6,934 bases of DNA, from the NCBI GenBank assembly GCA_030145945.1, contig JASLDK010000145.1, forward strand, positions 1 through 6,934, written 5' to 3'. Shown in pieces: positions 1 to 6,474 of the stretch. Each line of letters opens with the position of its first letter. The first letter of the stretch is position 1. The notes beneath the pieces are model-generated. The model was not told where the DNA came from and did not search any database. It worked only from the letters and a program-made list of their open reading frames with translations. Origin of the DNA: Nocardioides sp. (GTDB lineage Bacteria > Actinomycetota > Actinomycetes > Propionibacteriales > Nocardioidaceae). Made by a program: the position numbers and the translations under genes.

Positions 1-466
1 CCAGCCGCCTCAGGAGCAGGCTGGTGGCGTTGGAGATGGTGAGTCCCCGGGCGTTCTCGGGTTGGAAGTACGCCGCCGCGGGGGCGCCGATCCGGGCGTC
101 GCAGCACAGGGTGATCTCCGATGCTCCGCCGACCGCGATGCCGTTGACGGCGGCGATCACCGGGACCCGGGTCTGCAGGATCGCGCGGGTGATGTCGTGG
201 AAGCTGTCGAAGGCGACGTGCAGGTCGGCGTCGCTCGACGGCGCCTGGCTGAGGTCCTCGCCGGCGGAGAAGGCGCGTCCGGTGCCGGTGAGCACGATGC
301 CGCGCACCGTCTCTGCGGTGCCGTGCTCCCGGATCAGCGCGGCGAGCTGCAGCCGGGTGGCGACGTCGAGCGCGTTGAGCTTGTCGGGGCGGTTGAGGGT
401 CAGCACGGCGACGTCGCGGACGACGTCCACGTCGACGTACCCCTCGACGGTGGTGGGGGTGGACAT
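1..466 (-). CDS. Enoyl-CoA hydratase/isomerase (crotonase family), C-terminus cut by window edge
   Basis: This is a crotonase-fold enzyme expected to add water to a 2-enoyl-CoA in the cytoplasm. Only the first 155 residues are inside the window. The first oxyanion-hole segment is AFSAGEDL (residues 65-72). The second is VNGIAVGGASE (108-118 region), with G114 at the place of rat hydratase G141. Both catalytic acids of true hydratases appear to be kept: E117 (in GGASE, matching rat E144) and E137 (in YFQPEN, matching rat E164). They are exactly 20 residues apart, as in the rat enzyme. This favours hydratase rather than pure isomerase or hydrolase activity. The ATG at 466 lies 4 nt after the stop of the upstream CoA ligase, with GAGGAG about 8 nt before it. 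The context implies it acts on the acyl-CoA made by that ligase, perhaps after a dehydrogenase step coded elsewhere. Substrate specificity cannot be read from this fragment. Confidence 0.9.
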   Translation of the reverse strand, partial: MSTPTTVEGYVDVDVVRDVAVLTLNRPDKLNALDVATRLQLAALIREHGTAETVRGIVLTGTGRAFSAGEDLSQAPSSDADLHVAFDSFHDITRAILQTRVPVIAAVNGIAVGGASEITLCCDARIGAPAAAYFQPENARGLTISNATSLLLRRL

Positions 467-470
467 CAGG

Positions 471-2072
471 TCAGCTCCTCGTGGTGGCGAAGTCGTGGGT
501 GGTGCCGGGCGCCGCGGCGGCCCGGGCCTTGAGAGCGGGCTTGGCGACCCGTTCGGAGGGGGTGCGGGGCAGGTCGTCGACGAACTCGACATAGCGCGGC
601 ACCTTGAACCGGGCGAGCTGGGCGCCGGCCTGGGCGAGGATGTCCTGCGCGGTCGCCCGATCGGCGGGAACGCCGGAAGCGAGCTGGATGAACGCCTTGA
701 CCTCCTCGCCGAGCACTTCGTCGGGCTCGGCGACGACGGCGGATGCCGCGACCCGGTCGTCGCGCTCGAGCGCGGCCTCCACCTCGACGCAGGCGACGTT
801 CTCGCCGCCGCGGCGCACCATGTCCTTGATCCGTCCGACGAGCTGGATGCCGCCGTCGGGGCGTCGTACGACGAGGTCGCCGGTGTGCAGCCAGCCGTCC
901 CGCAGCGTCTGCGCGGTCGCATCAGGGCGGTTCCAGTAGCCGTCCATCATCGGGACGCCGGCGATGACCAGCTCACCGGGCTCACCGGTGGCGACCTCCG
1001 TCCGGGTGGGGTCGTCCGGGTCGACGACGCGGACCTGTTTGGTCGGCACGGGGCGCCCCAGGCTCCCGCTCGCCACCGCCGCACTGTCACCGAACGAGCT
1101 GATCAGGTCGATGCCGGACTCGGTCATCCCGTAGACCTCACGCCAGGGTGCGCCCCAGCGTGCCTCGAGCTCGGCGTGCAGGGCGACCGGAATGCCCGAA
1201 CAGAGCACCATGCGGAGATCGTTGACGCGGTCCTCGTCCACCAGCGGCTGCTTGAACAGCAGGGTCGGCATCGAGCCGAGGACGTAGACGAAGCTCGCCC
1301 GGTGGCGCCGTACGTCGGCCATGAAGTTCGACGCGGAGAATCGCGGCAGGACGACCAGCGGTGCGCCGATGGTCAGGGCCAGCGCGGTGTTCCACTGCGG
1401 ATCCATGTAGGAGAACGGCTGGGCCGTCAGCAGCACGTCGGTGTCGTCGAGGCCGGTCGCGGCGGCGCAGATCCAACCGAGCCTGGTCCAGTAGCCGTGG
1501 GTGAGCATGCACGCCTTCGGGAAACCGGTCGTGCCGGAGGTGTACTGCAGGTTGGCCAGGGTGCCTGCCTCGGCCGACCGTGCGGGTGCAATGGTCGAGA
1601 ACGCCTGCGAGCCGTCGTCGGCGACGTCGACCACGCGGACGTCGAGTCCTTCGTCGGCCGCTACCTGGCCGACGAGTCCGGAGCGCTCGGAGTCGGTGAA
1701 GACGACGCCGGCGCCGGAGTCACCCAGCACGAAGGCAAGGTCAGCGCGCTGGTAGGCGCAGTTGATCGGTACGACGACAGCGCCGGCCTTGAGCGCCGCG
1801 AGCCACACGACCGGCCAGTGCACGACGTTGGGCAGCATGATCGCGACCCGGTCGCCGATGCCGACGCCGTCGACCTCGATCAGCCGGTGGGCGAGCCGCG
1901 ACGTCCAGGTGTCGATCTCCGCGAACGTCCACGACTGCTCACCGAAGCGCAGGAACTCCTGCTCGGGCGTCTCCAGGTTGCGCTGAGCCAACAACCCGGT
2001 GAGCGTGGGGATCGACGGATCCACTGCCATCTGGTCGGCAGCCGCTGCGGGGCGCCGGTCGACCGACTGCAT
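471..2072 (-). CDS. AMP-forming acyl-CoA ligase (ANL superfamily, CaiC-like in overall pattern)
   Basis: This 533-aa adenylate-forming enzyme should activate a carboxylic acid to its acyl-CoA with ATP. Visible core motifs (numbered from the ATG) are the ATP loop YTSGTTGFPK at 177-186, YGMTES at 314-319, GWLHTGD with the ribose-binding Asp at 393-399, and the hinge region GRIKD then RRGGENV from 413. The length fits acyl-CoA ligases. The C-terminal motif reads PRTPSERVAK (502-511): the usual S-G-K catalytic-lysine position is S-E-R (R508), with the nearest Lys at 511. The start is uncertain by one codon. The ATG at 2072 overlaps the preceding TGA as TGATG, while a GTG at 2075 would give a GTGA overlap. 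GAGGAG lies 9 nt or 6 nt upstream respectively. The ligase sits between the gamma-glutamyl hydrolase and the enoyl-CoA hydratase, so it probably activates the acid released by the former. The acid itself is unknown. Confidence 0.9.
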   Translation of the reverse strand: MQSVDRRPAAAADQMAVDPSIPTLTGLLAQRNLETPEQEFLRFGEQSWTFAEIDTWTSRLAHRLIEVDGVGIGDRVAIMLPNVVHWPVVWLAALKAGAVVVPINCAYQRADLAFVLGDSGAGVVFTDSERSGLVGQVAADEGLDVRVVDVADDGSQAFSTIAPARSAEAGTLANLQYTSGTTGFPKACMLTHGYWTRLGWICAAATGLDDTDVLLTAQPFSYMDPQWNTALALTIGAPLVVLPRFSASNFMADVRRHRASFVYVLGSMPTLLFKQPLVDEDRVNDLRMVLCSGIPVALHAELEARWGAPWREVYGMTESGIDLISSFGDSAAVASGSLGRPVPTKQVRVVDPDDPTRTEVATGEPGELVIAGVPMMDGYWNRPDATAQTLRDGWLHTGDLVVRRPDGGIQLVGRIKDMVRRGGENVACVEVEAALERDDRVAASAVVAEPDEVLGEEVKAFIQLASGVPADRATAQDILAQAGAQLARFKVPRYVEFVDDLPRTPSERVAKPALKARAAAAPGTTHDFATTRS

Positions 2073-2860
2073 CACTGCTCACTCCTCATCGTCATCGCGT
2101 GGTTCGCTTCGTTCACGACCCACGACAGCGCCGGATCGGCGCTCTTCATCCACTCGGGGTGCCACTGCACGCCCAGCACGGGACGGCCCGGCACCTCGAT
2201 CGACTCCGCCACCCCGTCGGCGGCGCGGCCCGTGACGACGAGACCGGTCCCGCAGCGGTCGACGGCCTGGTGGTGCCAGGAATTGGTGATCACGTCGTCG
2301 CCGTAGAGCCCGGCGGCGGTCGACCCCGGCGCGAAGGTCACGACGTGGTCGACGTTGCCGTCGGTGGGCGCGGCGTCGGTCGACAGGTGGGTCACCACGC
2401 CAGCGGGCAGGTCCGCGATGAGCGTGCCGCCGAGGGCGACGTTGAGCACCTGCATCCCGCGGCACACGCCCAGCACCGGGATGCCCTTGTCGACGGCAGC
2501 GCGCACCAGGGCGATCTCGTACTCATCGCGCTCGGGGTCGTGCACCATCGGGTCGGTCCGCGGATCGATGCCGCGCACCACCGAGGTGTCGCCACCCCAG
2601 AACGACGGGTGCACGTCCTGTCCACCGGTGATCACGACCGCCGACAGCCATTCACAGACGGCCTCCGGCTCGGTCTCGTAGGCCAGTTGCACGGGCAGCC
2701 CGCCGGCATCGGCGATCCGGATCGCGAAGTCCGACATGGTCGTGTCGATGCACCTGTCGCCGTACCGCACATCGGCGTCCTGCAGCAGTGACAGTCGGAA
2801 CCGTCTGCCGGTGATGCCGACGAGTGGACGCCGTACGGCGCCTTCTGCGCGGGCGCTCAC
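2072..2860 (-). CDS. Class I glutamine amidotransferase-like gamma-glutamyl hydrolase (peptidase C26, PuuD-like)
   Basis: This 262-aa protein belongs by motif to the C26 family, which includes PuuD, the hydrolase of gamma-glutamyl-GABA. Such enzymes cut a gamma-glutamyl amide to glutamate plus the free amine or amino acid. The nucleophile is C133 in GVCRGMQVLN, followed by ALGGTL. A family-typical NSWHHQAVD segment lies at 193-201, and the His/Glu pair is H234 and E236 in VQWHPEW. The N-terminal strand RPLVGITGRR (11-20) and ITGGQDVHP (77-85) fit the fold. The start is GTG at 2860, overlapping the stop of the upstream GS-like gene as GTGA. The next in-frame ATG (residue 42) would remove the first strand. 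No strong ribosome site is seen before the GTG, so translation probably depends on the upstream gene. The open frame continues further upstream across the GS gene, but that part is only a shadow. Pairing with a PuuA-like ligase supports a gamma-glutamylated intermediate. The exact substrate is not known. Confidence 0.88.
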   Translation of the reverse strand: MSARAEGAVRRPLVGITGRRFRLSLLQDADVRYGDRCIDTTMSDFAIRIADAGGLPVQLAYETEPEAVCEWLSAVVITGGQDVHPSFWGGDTSVVRGIDPRTDPMVHDPERDEYEIALVRAAVDKGIPVLGVCRGMQVLNVALGGTLIADLPAGVVTHLSTDAAPTDGNVDHVVTFAPGSTAAGLYGDDVITNSWHHQAVDRCGTGLVVTGRAADGVAESIEVPGRPVLGVQWHPEWMKSADPALSWVVNEANHAMTMRSEQ

Positions 2861-4200
2861 GGGAACTCGAAGTATCGGGTCGACTCCCACGCGGAGAGTT
2901 CGGCGAACGGGTCGCCGCCCTTGGTGTGGAACTCCATCCACTCCCAGCGGCGCGAGGCGACCCAGAAGTCGACGAACTCGTCGCCGAGGTATTCCCGCAG
3001 GAGCGGGTCGGCGTCGAGCGCCGCCCAGGCCTTGGACATCGTGTCGGGGATACGTGCCACGCCGGAGCTGTCCGGCATCGCCCACGCCATGTCGGTGACC
3101 TGCTCCGGCGGGTCGATCCGTTTCTCGATACCGGCCAGGACGCCGGCCAGGACGCCCGCGAGGGCGAGGTAGGGGTTGACGTCGGCGCCGGGGAGTCGGT
3201 GTTCGAGCCGGGAGTACTTCGGATGGCCGGTGATGGCACGCACCGCGGCCGTCTTGTTGTTGACGCCCCAGCTGATGGTGGTCGGCGGACCGGTCAGGTC
3301 GACGAGCCGTCGGTAGGAGGTGATCTGGGGGAAGGCGATCGACGTGTTGCCCGCCATGGTCGCGAGCAGCCCGCCGACGCAGTGCCGCATCAGTTCCGAG
3401 GGCCCGTCCTCGGCGAAGAACAGGTTCACTCCCCCACTGTTGAGTGAGAGGTTGATGTGGGCGCCCTGGCCGAAACCGGCGGTGGGCTTGGCCATGAACG
3501 AGACAGTGTGGCCGAGCTCGTGGGCGACTTCCCGCATCACCTGGCGGGTGCGTGCCCAGTTGTCGCCGAGTTTGATCGGGTCGGTCGGTGCGAGGTTGAG
3601 CTCGGTCTGACCGGGCGCGGCCTCGTCGGTCCATGCCTCCCAGACGATGCCGAGGTCGTCGAGCCGGTCGACGACAGCCTCCATGTAGGCGACCCAGTCG
3701 TTGGAACGAGCCAGGTGGTACGTCGCTCCCGTGCTGCCGCCAAGCGGGGTGAGGTCCCGGTAGCCACGGGCACGCGCCTCCTGGACGGACTCTTCGAACA
3801 GCGTCGCCTCGATCTCGACCGCGACGGTGGCGTCGTAGCCGTGACCGGCGAGCCGCGCCACGAGTCCCTTCACCAGGTTGCGGGGACAGATCGGGACCGG
3901 CCTGCCGTCCTTGAGCCAGTAGTCGCCGATGACCGAGTCGAGTCCGGGCTTCCACTCGACGAGGGTGCTCAGGTCGGGGATCATCGCGATGTCGTAGAGA
4001 TTGCCGCGCCAGTCGGGGAAGACGTCGCCGAGAACGATCTCGTTGTTCAGGTCGATCGCGAACAGGATGTCGGCGAACGCGAACCCGCTGGTCTTGCCTG
4101 ACTCGAACTTCGCGGGCGAGACGTTCTTGCCGAGCAGGCTTCCCTCGTGGTTGGTGGCCTCGAGACGCACGGCCTTGCGGAGGGTGGTGGTGTCAGACAT
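2857..4200 (-). CDS. Glutamine synthetase-fold gamma-glutamyl-amide ligase (PuuA/glutamylpolyamine synthetase-like)
   Basis: This 447-aa GS-fold enzyme probably joins glutamate through its gamma-carboxyl to an amine, using ATP. Landmarks are EIE with metal ligands E129 and E131; DEAAPGQTE with E193 and E200; the ATP loop from K238 to H248 (metal His); WGVNNKTAAVR (311-321); and EHRLPGADVNPYLALA with E333 and R335. The E-x7-E spacing at 193-200 and the HRLPGAD block resemble the PuuA-like branch rather than housekeeping GlnA, and no GlnA-type adenylylation region was recognised. Two oddities are Q245 in the GQGAH loop, where GSG-like residues are usual, and K316 where most GS enzymes have Arg (the WG..NR motif). 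The ATG at 4200 lies inside the end of the preceding gene (8-nt overlap), with GGAAGG about 9 nt upstream. A C26 hydrolase follows directly, as in polyamine-type gamma-glutamyl pathways. The amine could be a polyamine, an alkylamine or an aromatic amine; the sequence does not decide this. Confidence 0.88.
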   Translation of the reverse strand: MSDTTTLRKAVRLEATNHEGSLLGKNVSPAKFESGKTSGFAFADILFAIDLNNEIVLGDVFPDWRGNLYDIAMIPDLSTLVEWKPGLDSVIGDYWLKDGRPVPICPRNLVKGLVARLAGHGYDATVAVEIEATLFEESVQEARARGYRDLTPLGGSTGATYHLARSNDWVAYMEAVVDRLDDLGIVWEAWTDEAAPGQTELNLAPTDPIKLGDNWARTRQVMREVAHELGHTVSFMAKPTAGFGQGAHINLSLNSGGVNLFFAEDGPSELMRHCVGGLLATMAGNTSIAFPQITSYRRLVDLTGPPTTISWGVNNKTAAVRAITGHPKYSRLEHRLPGADVNPYLALAGVLAGVLAGIEKRIDPPEQVTDMAWAMPDSSGVARIPDTMSKAWAALDADPLLREYLGDEFVDFWVASRRWEWMEFHTKGGDPFAELSAWESTRYFEFP

Positions 4201-4849
4201 CGAAGCGGACCTTCCAGGAAGCGGCGGTCATGACGGACAGCTGGGAGAGGGTGCCCTGGATCCGAAGACCGGCGGCCAGGGAGACGATGAAGTCGTCGGC
4301 GCCGGTGAAGACCCCGGCGAGCAGGTCGGCCGGTCCGGTGATCCGGTATTCCTCGGTTCCCTCACCGAACCTGGCCGTCTCCGGGCCCGCCGGGCCGTCC
4401 TCAGCGGTGGCGACAAGGACGTCCGGAATGCCGGGGATGGACCGGGTGGCCTGCCAGAAGCGCTGTGCCGCGTCGCGCCAGTGCGGGAGCGGCGGGCGGA
4501 GCGCTCGGGCGACTCCGGCAGCAAGAGCCGTGTCCCCGATGGGATCTGCTCGGAGTGCGAACCGGTCATCGAGGTCGACGACCACGCTCGCGTCTGGCTC
4601 CCCGTGGATGCCACCGGTGACGGCGGCCAGGCCATCCCCGAAGGCGATGGTCGCGGTCTGCGGGGTGCTGTGGGAGCGCACCGCCACGACACCGGACCCC
4701 TGGACCAGTTCGTCCAGGGCGTGGCCCGCGGCGGCGTCCCGCAGGGTGCGACCGAGGAGGCGGACGATCGGGAAGGCGTCCTCCTCGATGATCACGCGCG
4801 GGAGGGCCTGCAGTGCCGGCGGCGCGGCGATGGTCGTCGTTTCAGACAT
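4193..4849 (-). CDS. Uncharacterised protein with SCP2-like features, coupled to the GS-like ligase
   Basis: I do not recognise this 218-aa protein with certainty. It has no signal peptide, membrane segment or obvious catalytic motif. The C-terminal part, from EEYRITGPADLLAGVF (167-182) to LAAGLRIQGTLSQL (191-204), resembles the sterol-carrier-protein-2 fold: a G-x-x-x-x-L-x-x-x-x-x-G segment followed by a G-x-L/I-x-x-x-G strand. The middle region (around 66-118, TIAFGDGLAAVTGG then DASVVVDLDD) could be a second, weaker lobe of the same kind. The ATG at 4849 is chosen because AAAGGA lies 9 nt upstream; an in-frame ATG at 4888 has no ribosome site and lies inside a palindrome. Its end overlaps the GS-like start by 8 nt, which suggests tight co-expression with that enzyme. 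SCP2-like domains usually bind hydrophobic ligands, so a small-molecule-binding or accessory role is possible, but this is inference. Confidence 0.7.
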   Translation of the reverse strand: MSETTTIAAPPALQALPRVIIEEDAFPIVRLLGRTLRDAAAGHALDELVQGSGVVAVRSHSTPQTATIAFGDGLAAVTGGIHGEPDASVVVDLDDRFALRADPIGDTALAAGVARALRPPLPHWRDAAQRFWQATRSIPGIPDVLVATAEDGPAGPETARFGEGTEEYRITGPADLLAGVFTGADDFIVSLAAGLRIQGTLSQLSVMTAASWKVRFDV

Positions 4850-4858
4850 GTGCTCGGG

Positions 4859-4864
4859 TCCTTT
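4859..4864 (-). promoter_or_regulatory. Ribosome binding site AAAGGA deciding the start at 4849
   Basis: On the minus strand AAAGGA precedes the ATG at 4849 with a 9-nt gap. The alternative in-frame ATG at 4888, which would add 13 residues, has no purine-rich site before it. This supports the 218-aa form of the SCP2-like protein. Confidence 0.6.
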
Positions 4865-4881
4865 CGGCCATTCCAGAGTCT

Positions 4882-4895
4882 TAGTCATATGACTA
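4882..4895. promoter_or_regulatory. Perfect 14-bp palindrome (candidate operator)
   Basis: TAGTCATATGACTA is its own reverse complement over all 14 bases. It lies in the A/T-rich part of the 102-bp gap between the permease and the SCP2-like gene, 33 bp upstream of the chosen start codon. Its length and position suit a dimeric repressor or activator such as a GntR or MarR type protein. It does not resemble the 18-bp repeats found near the TetR gene, so a second regulator would be implied. No matching regulator gene is inside the window. Confidence 0.45.
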
Positions 4896-4917
4896 TGTCG
4901 TTTGATTAAGTGTGTGG

Positions 4918-4944
4918 GTGACCCTCGAGCGTGTCAAGGGTCAC
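4918..4944. repeat. Inverted repeat with 8-bp arms after the permease gene
   Basis: GTGACCCT at 4918-4925 and AGGGTCAC at 4937-4944 form 8-bp arms around an 11-nt loop, starting 7 bp after the permease stop codon. It may be a transcript hairpin that weakens read-through or shields the permease message. It is followed on the minus strand by CCACACAC rather than a T-run, so a classical rho-independent terminator is unlikely. One arm is also part of a motif shared with the permease promoter region. Confidence 0.4.
4931..4944 (-). promoter_or_regulatory. Copy of shared motif GTGACCC-TTGACAC, with a possible -35 element
   Basis: On the minus strand this reads GTGACCCTTGACAC and contains a consensus -35 hexamer TTGACA (4932-4937). 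Apart from a 2-nt length difference and one base it matches the sequence at 6497-6512, in the same orientation and also around a -35 element. At a normal spacing of 16-18 nt no good -10 hexamer is seen (CACACT or ACACTT), so an internal promoter here is only possible. The motif may instead be a shared regulator site. Confidence 0.35.
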
Positions 4945-4951
4945 AGCGCCA

Positions 4952-6367
4952 TCAGTTCGCGCGATCGTGCGCCCGACGGGCGCCGGCACCCCAGACCAAC
5001 CCACCGAGAAGAGCGAGGACCATGAGAGCGATCAGGAGATAGGAGATCCACGCCGTCCCGATGAGGAGCTCGAAGTTCCGGATCACCAGGACCAGGACGA
5101 GGACCAGCCCCACGAACGCGAGCCCCGGAGCCGCCGTACCCCGCCAAAATGAGACGCGGTCCGGCGAGCGTCGGAAGTGCACGACGACCGCGAAGGAGGT
5201 CAGCGTCAACAGCATGATCAGACCCAGCGTTCCGGCGCCGCCCAGCCATCCGTAGATCTCGACGACCGGGTCGAGGCGGAAGACAGCCATGATCGCCAGG
5301 ACGACGGCAACCAGACCCGAGGCGATCAGCGAGGCCCGGTGCGGGGACCGGTGGATCGGGTGGGCACGGCCCAGGACGGCCGGCAGCGCTTCCTGGCGCG
5401 CCAGCGTGAACAGGTAGCGCGACACCACGTTGTGAGCGGTCAGGACGCAGGCGAAGAAGCTGGTGGCCAACAAGACCTGCATCGCGTCGTGGGCGACGCT
5501 CGAGACATAGGCAGTGGCCAGGTCCGGCGTGAAGGCGCCCGGGTCGGACGCGGCCAGGTCGGCGACGCGGTCGGTCCCCGCACCCACGACCAGCGCCCAT
5601 GCGGAGAACGCATAGACCCCGGCGATGGAGAGGACCGCCACATAGGTCGCTCGCGGGATCGTGACCTCGGGCCGCTTGGCCTCCGAGCGGAAGACGGCCG
5701 TCGCCTCGAACCCGATGAATCCGAAGATGGCGAACATGAAGCCGATCCCCACGGATCCCTGACTGAACCCGTCCCAGGTGAACGACTCCGCCGAGAGTCC
5801 CTGCTCACCACCGCGCACCAGGATGGCGCCGTCCACGATCGCCACGATCGCCAGCTCTGCGATCAGGAAGACCCCGAGGACCTTCGCGCTCATCTCGATG
5901 TTGCGATAGCCGAGGAAGCCGATCACCAACAGGCAGGCGGCCGAGAGCACCCACCACGGCACCGAGACATCGACAAGCGTGATCAGCACGTTCCGGGTCG
6001 CCTCCCCCAGATAGGCGGACACGGCCACCAGCAGGACGACGTACGTCGTCACCGCGAGCGAAGCCGCGCCGAAGCCGGCGACCCTGCCGAGGCCCTTGTG
6101 CACATAGGAGTAGAAGGCACCCGCATCCGCGACCTCGGGCGTCATCGCCGAGAACCCCACCGTGAAGAGGATCAGCACCAGCCCCATCAACACGAAGTCC
6201 AGGGGCACGCCGGTGCCGTTGCCGAAGGCGAACATCAGCGGCAGGAGCCCCGCGACGACCGTGAGCGGCGCCGCCATCGCGACCACCATGAAGACGATCT
6301 GCGGAACTCCGAGAGAGCCGGTCAGGTCGTCCGACTGCTCGCTGGGATGTGCGATTGCTTGAGTCAT
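4952..6367 (-). CDS. APC-superfamily amino acid/amine permease
   Basis: This 471-aa integral membrane protein has about 12 hydrophobic segments, roughly at 21-44, 55-75, 100-120, 135-153, 160-185, 205-225, 240-262, 290-312, 345-364, 370-398, 412-430 and 436-460. Family landmarks are the glycine/proline-rich first helix region (AAPLTVVAGLLPL), DAGAFYSYVHKGLG (81-94), and the helix 6 to loop segment GFIGFEATAVFRSE followed by AKRPEVTIPRA (216-240), a hallmark of the APC family. Such carriers import amino acids, polyamines or related cations by proton symport or exchange. Substrate cannot be assigned from sequence. The ATG at 6367 has GAGGAG 4 nt upstream. It is the first gene after the operator-bearing promoter and probably supplies the substrate for the downstream gamma-glutamylation and CoA-ligation genes. 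It is separated from them by a 102-bp gap that may carry separate control. Confidence 0.92.
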   Translation of the reverse strand: MTQAIAHPSEQSDDLTGSLGVPQIVFMVVAMAAPLTVVAGLLPLMFAFGNGTGVPLDFVLMGLVLILFTVGFSAMTPEVADAGAFYSYVHKGLGRVAGFGAASLAVTTYVVLLVAVSAYLGEATRNVLITLVDVSVPWWVLSAACLLVIGFLGYRNIEMSAKVLGVFLIAELAIVAIVDGAILVRGGEQGLSAESFTWDGFSQGSVGIGFMFAIFGFIGFEATAVFRSEAKRPEVTIPRATYVAVLSIAGVYAFSAWALVVGAGTDRVADLAASDPGAFTPDLATAYVSSVAHDAMQVLLATSFFACVLTAHNVVSRYLFTLARQEALPAVLGRAHPIHRSPHRASLIASGLVAVVLAIMAVFRLDPVVEIYGWLGGAGTLGLIMLLTLTSFAVVVHFRRSPDRVSFWRGTAAPGLAFVGLVLVLVLVIRNFELLIGTAWISYLLIALMVLALLGGLVWGAGARRAHDRAN

Positions 6368-6453
6368 CAGTCTCCTCGTTTCGGTCCGGGGAACGATGCG
6401 GGGCCGACACCGAGATCGCCGCGCGGAGTCCGGGAGAGCCCCGCCCGACGCAC

Positions 6454-6471
6454 TTACCGATCGTTCAGTAG
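6454..6471. promoter_or_regulatory. Operator-like site 1 (TetR-type), over the predicted transcription start
   Basis: TTACCGATCGTTCAGTAG is an imperfect palindrome (TTAC...GTA with inner G/C matches). It agrees at 16 of 18 positions with site 2, 24 bp away. It covers the expected start point of minus-strand transcription (about 6468), where a bound repressor would block initiation. The neighbouring divergent TetR-family gene is the obvious candidate binder, but this is inferred from position and symmetry. Confidence 0.6.
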
Positions 6472-6474
6472 CGG

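Noticed and set aside
24..2306. 760-codon open frame on the plus strand
   Set aside because: It runs antisense through the ligase, hydratase and hydrolase genes, its product is low-complexity Arg/Gly/Asp/Val-rich with no family motifs, and such long antisense frames are common in high-GC DNA.
3131..3154. Perfect 12-bp tandem repeat (CCGGCCAGGACG twice)
   Set aside because: It encodes the Leu-Ala-Gly-Val helix of the GS-like enzyme, whose segment length equals that of relatives from memory, so it is composition rather than an inserted repeat.
2861..3955. N-terminal extension of the C26 hydrolase frame, giving a 627-aa fusion
   Set aside because: The extension is an out-of-frame reading of the GS-like gene (Arg/Pro-rich), while the GTG at 2860 gives a normal-length family member.
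4850..4888. Longer 231-aa form of the SCP2-like protein from the ATG at 4888
   Set aside because: That ATG has no ribosome site and lies within the palindrome; the ATG at 4849 has AAAGGA at a good distance.
4918..4944. Rho-independent terminator after the permease gene
   Set aside because: The hairpin has an 11-nt loop and no T-run after it on the minus strand, so it is kept only as an inverted repeat.
6398..6444. 7-bp all-G/C stem (GCGGGGC/GCCCCGC) with a 33-nt loop in the permease leader
   Set aside because: Short G/C stems with large loops are expected by chance here, and nothing else suggests a riboswitch or attenuator.
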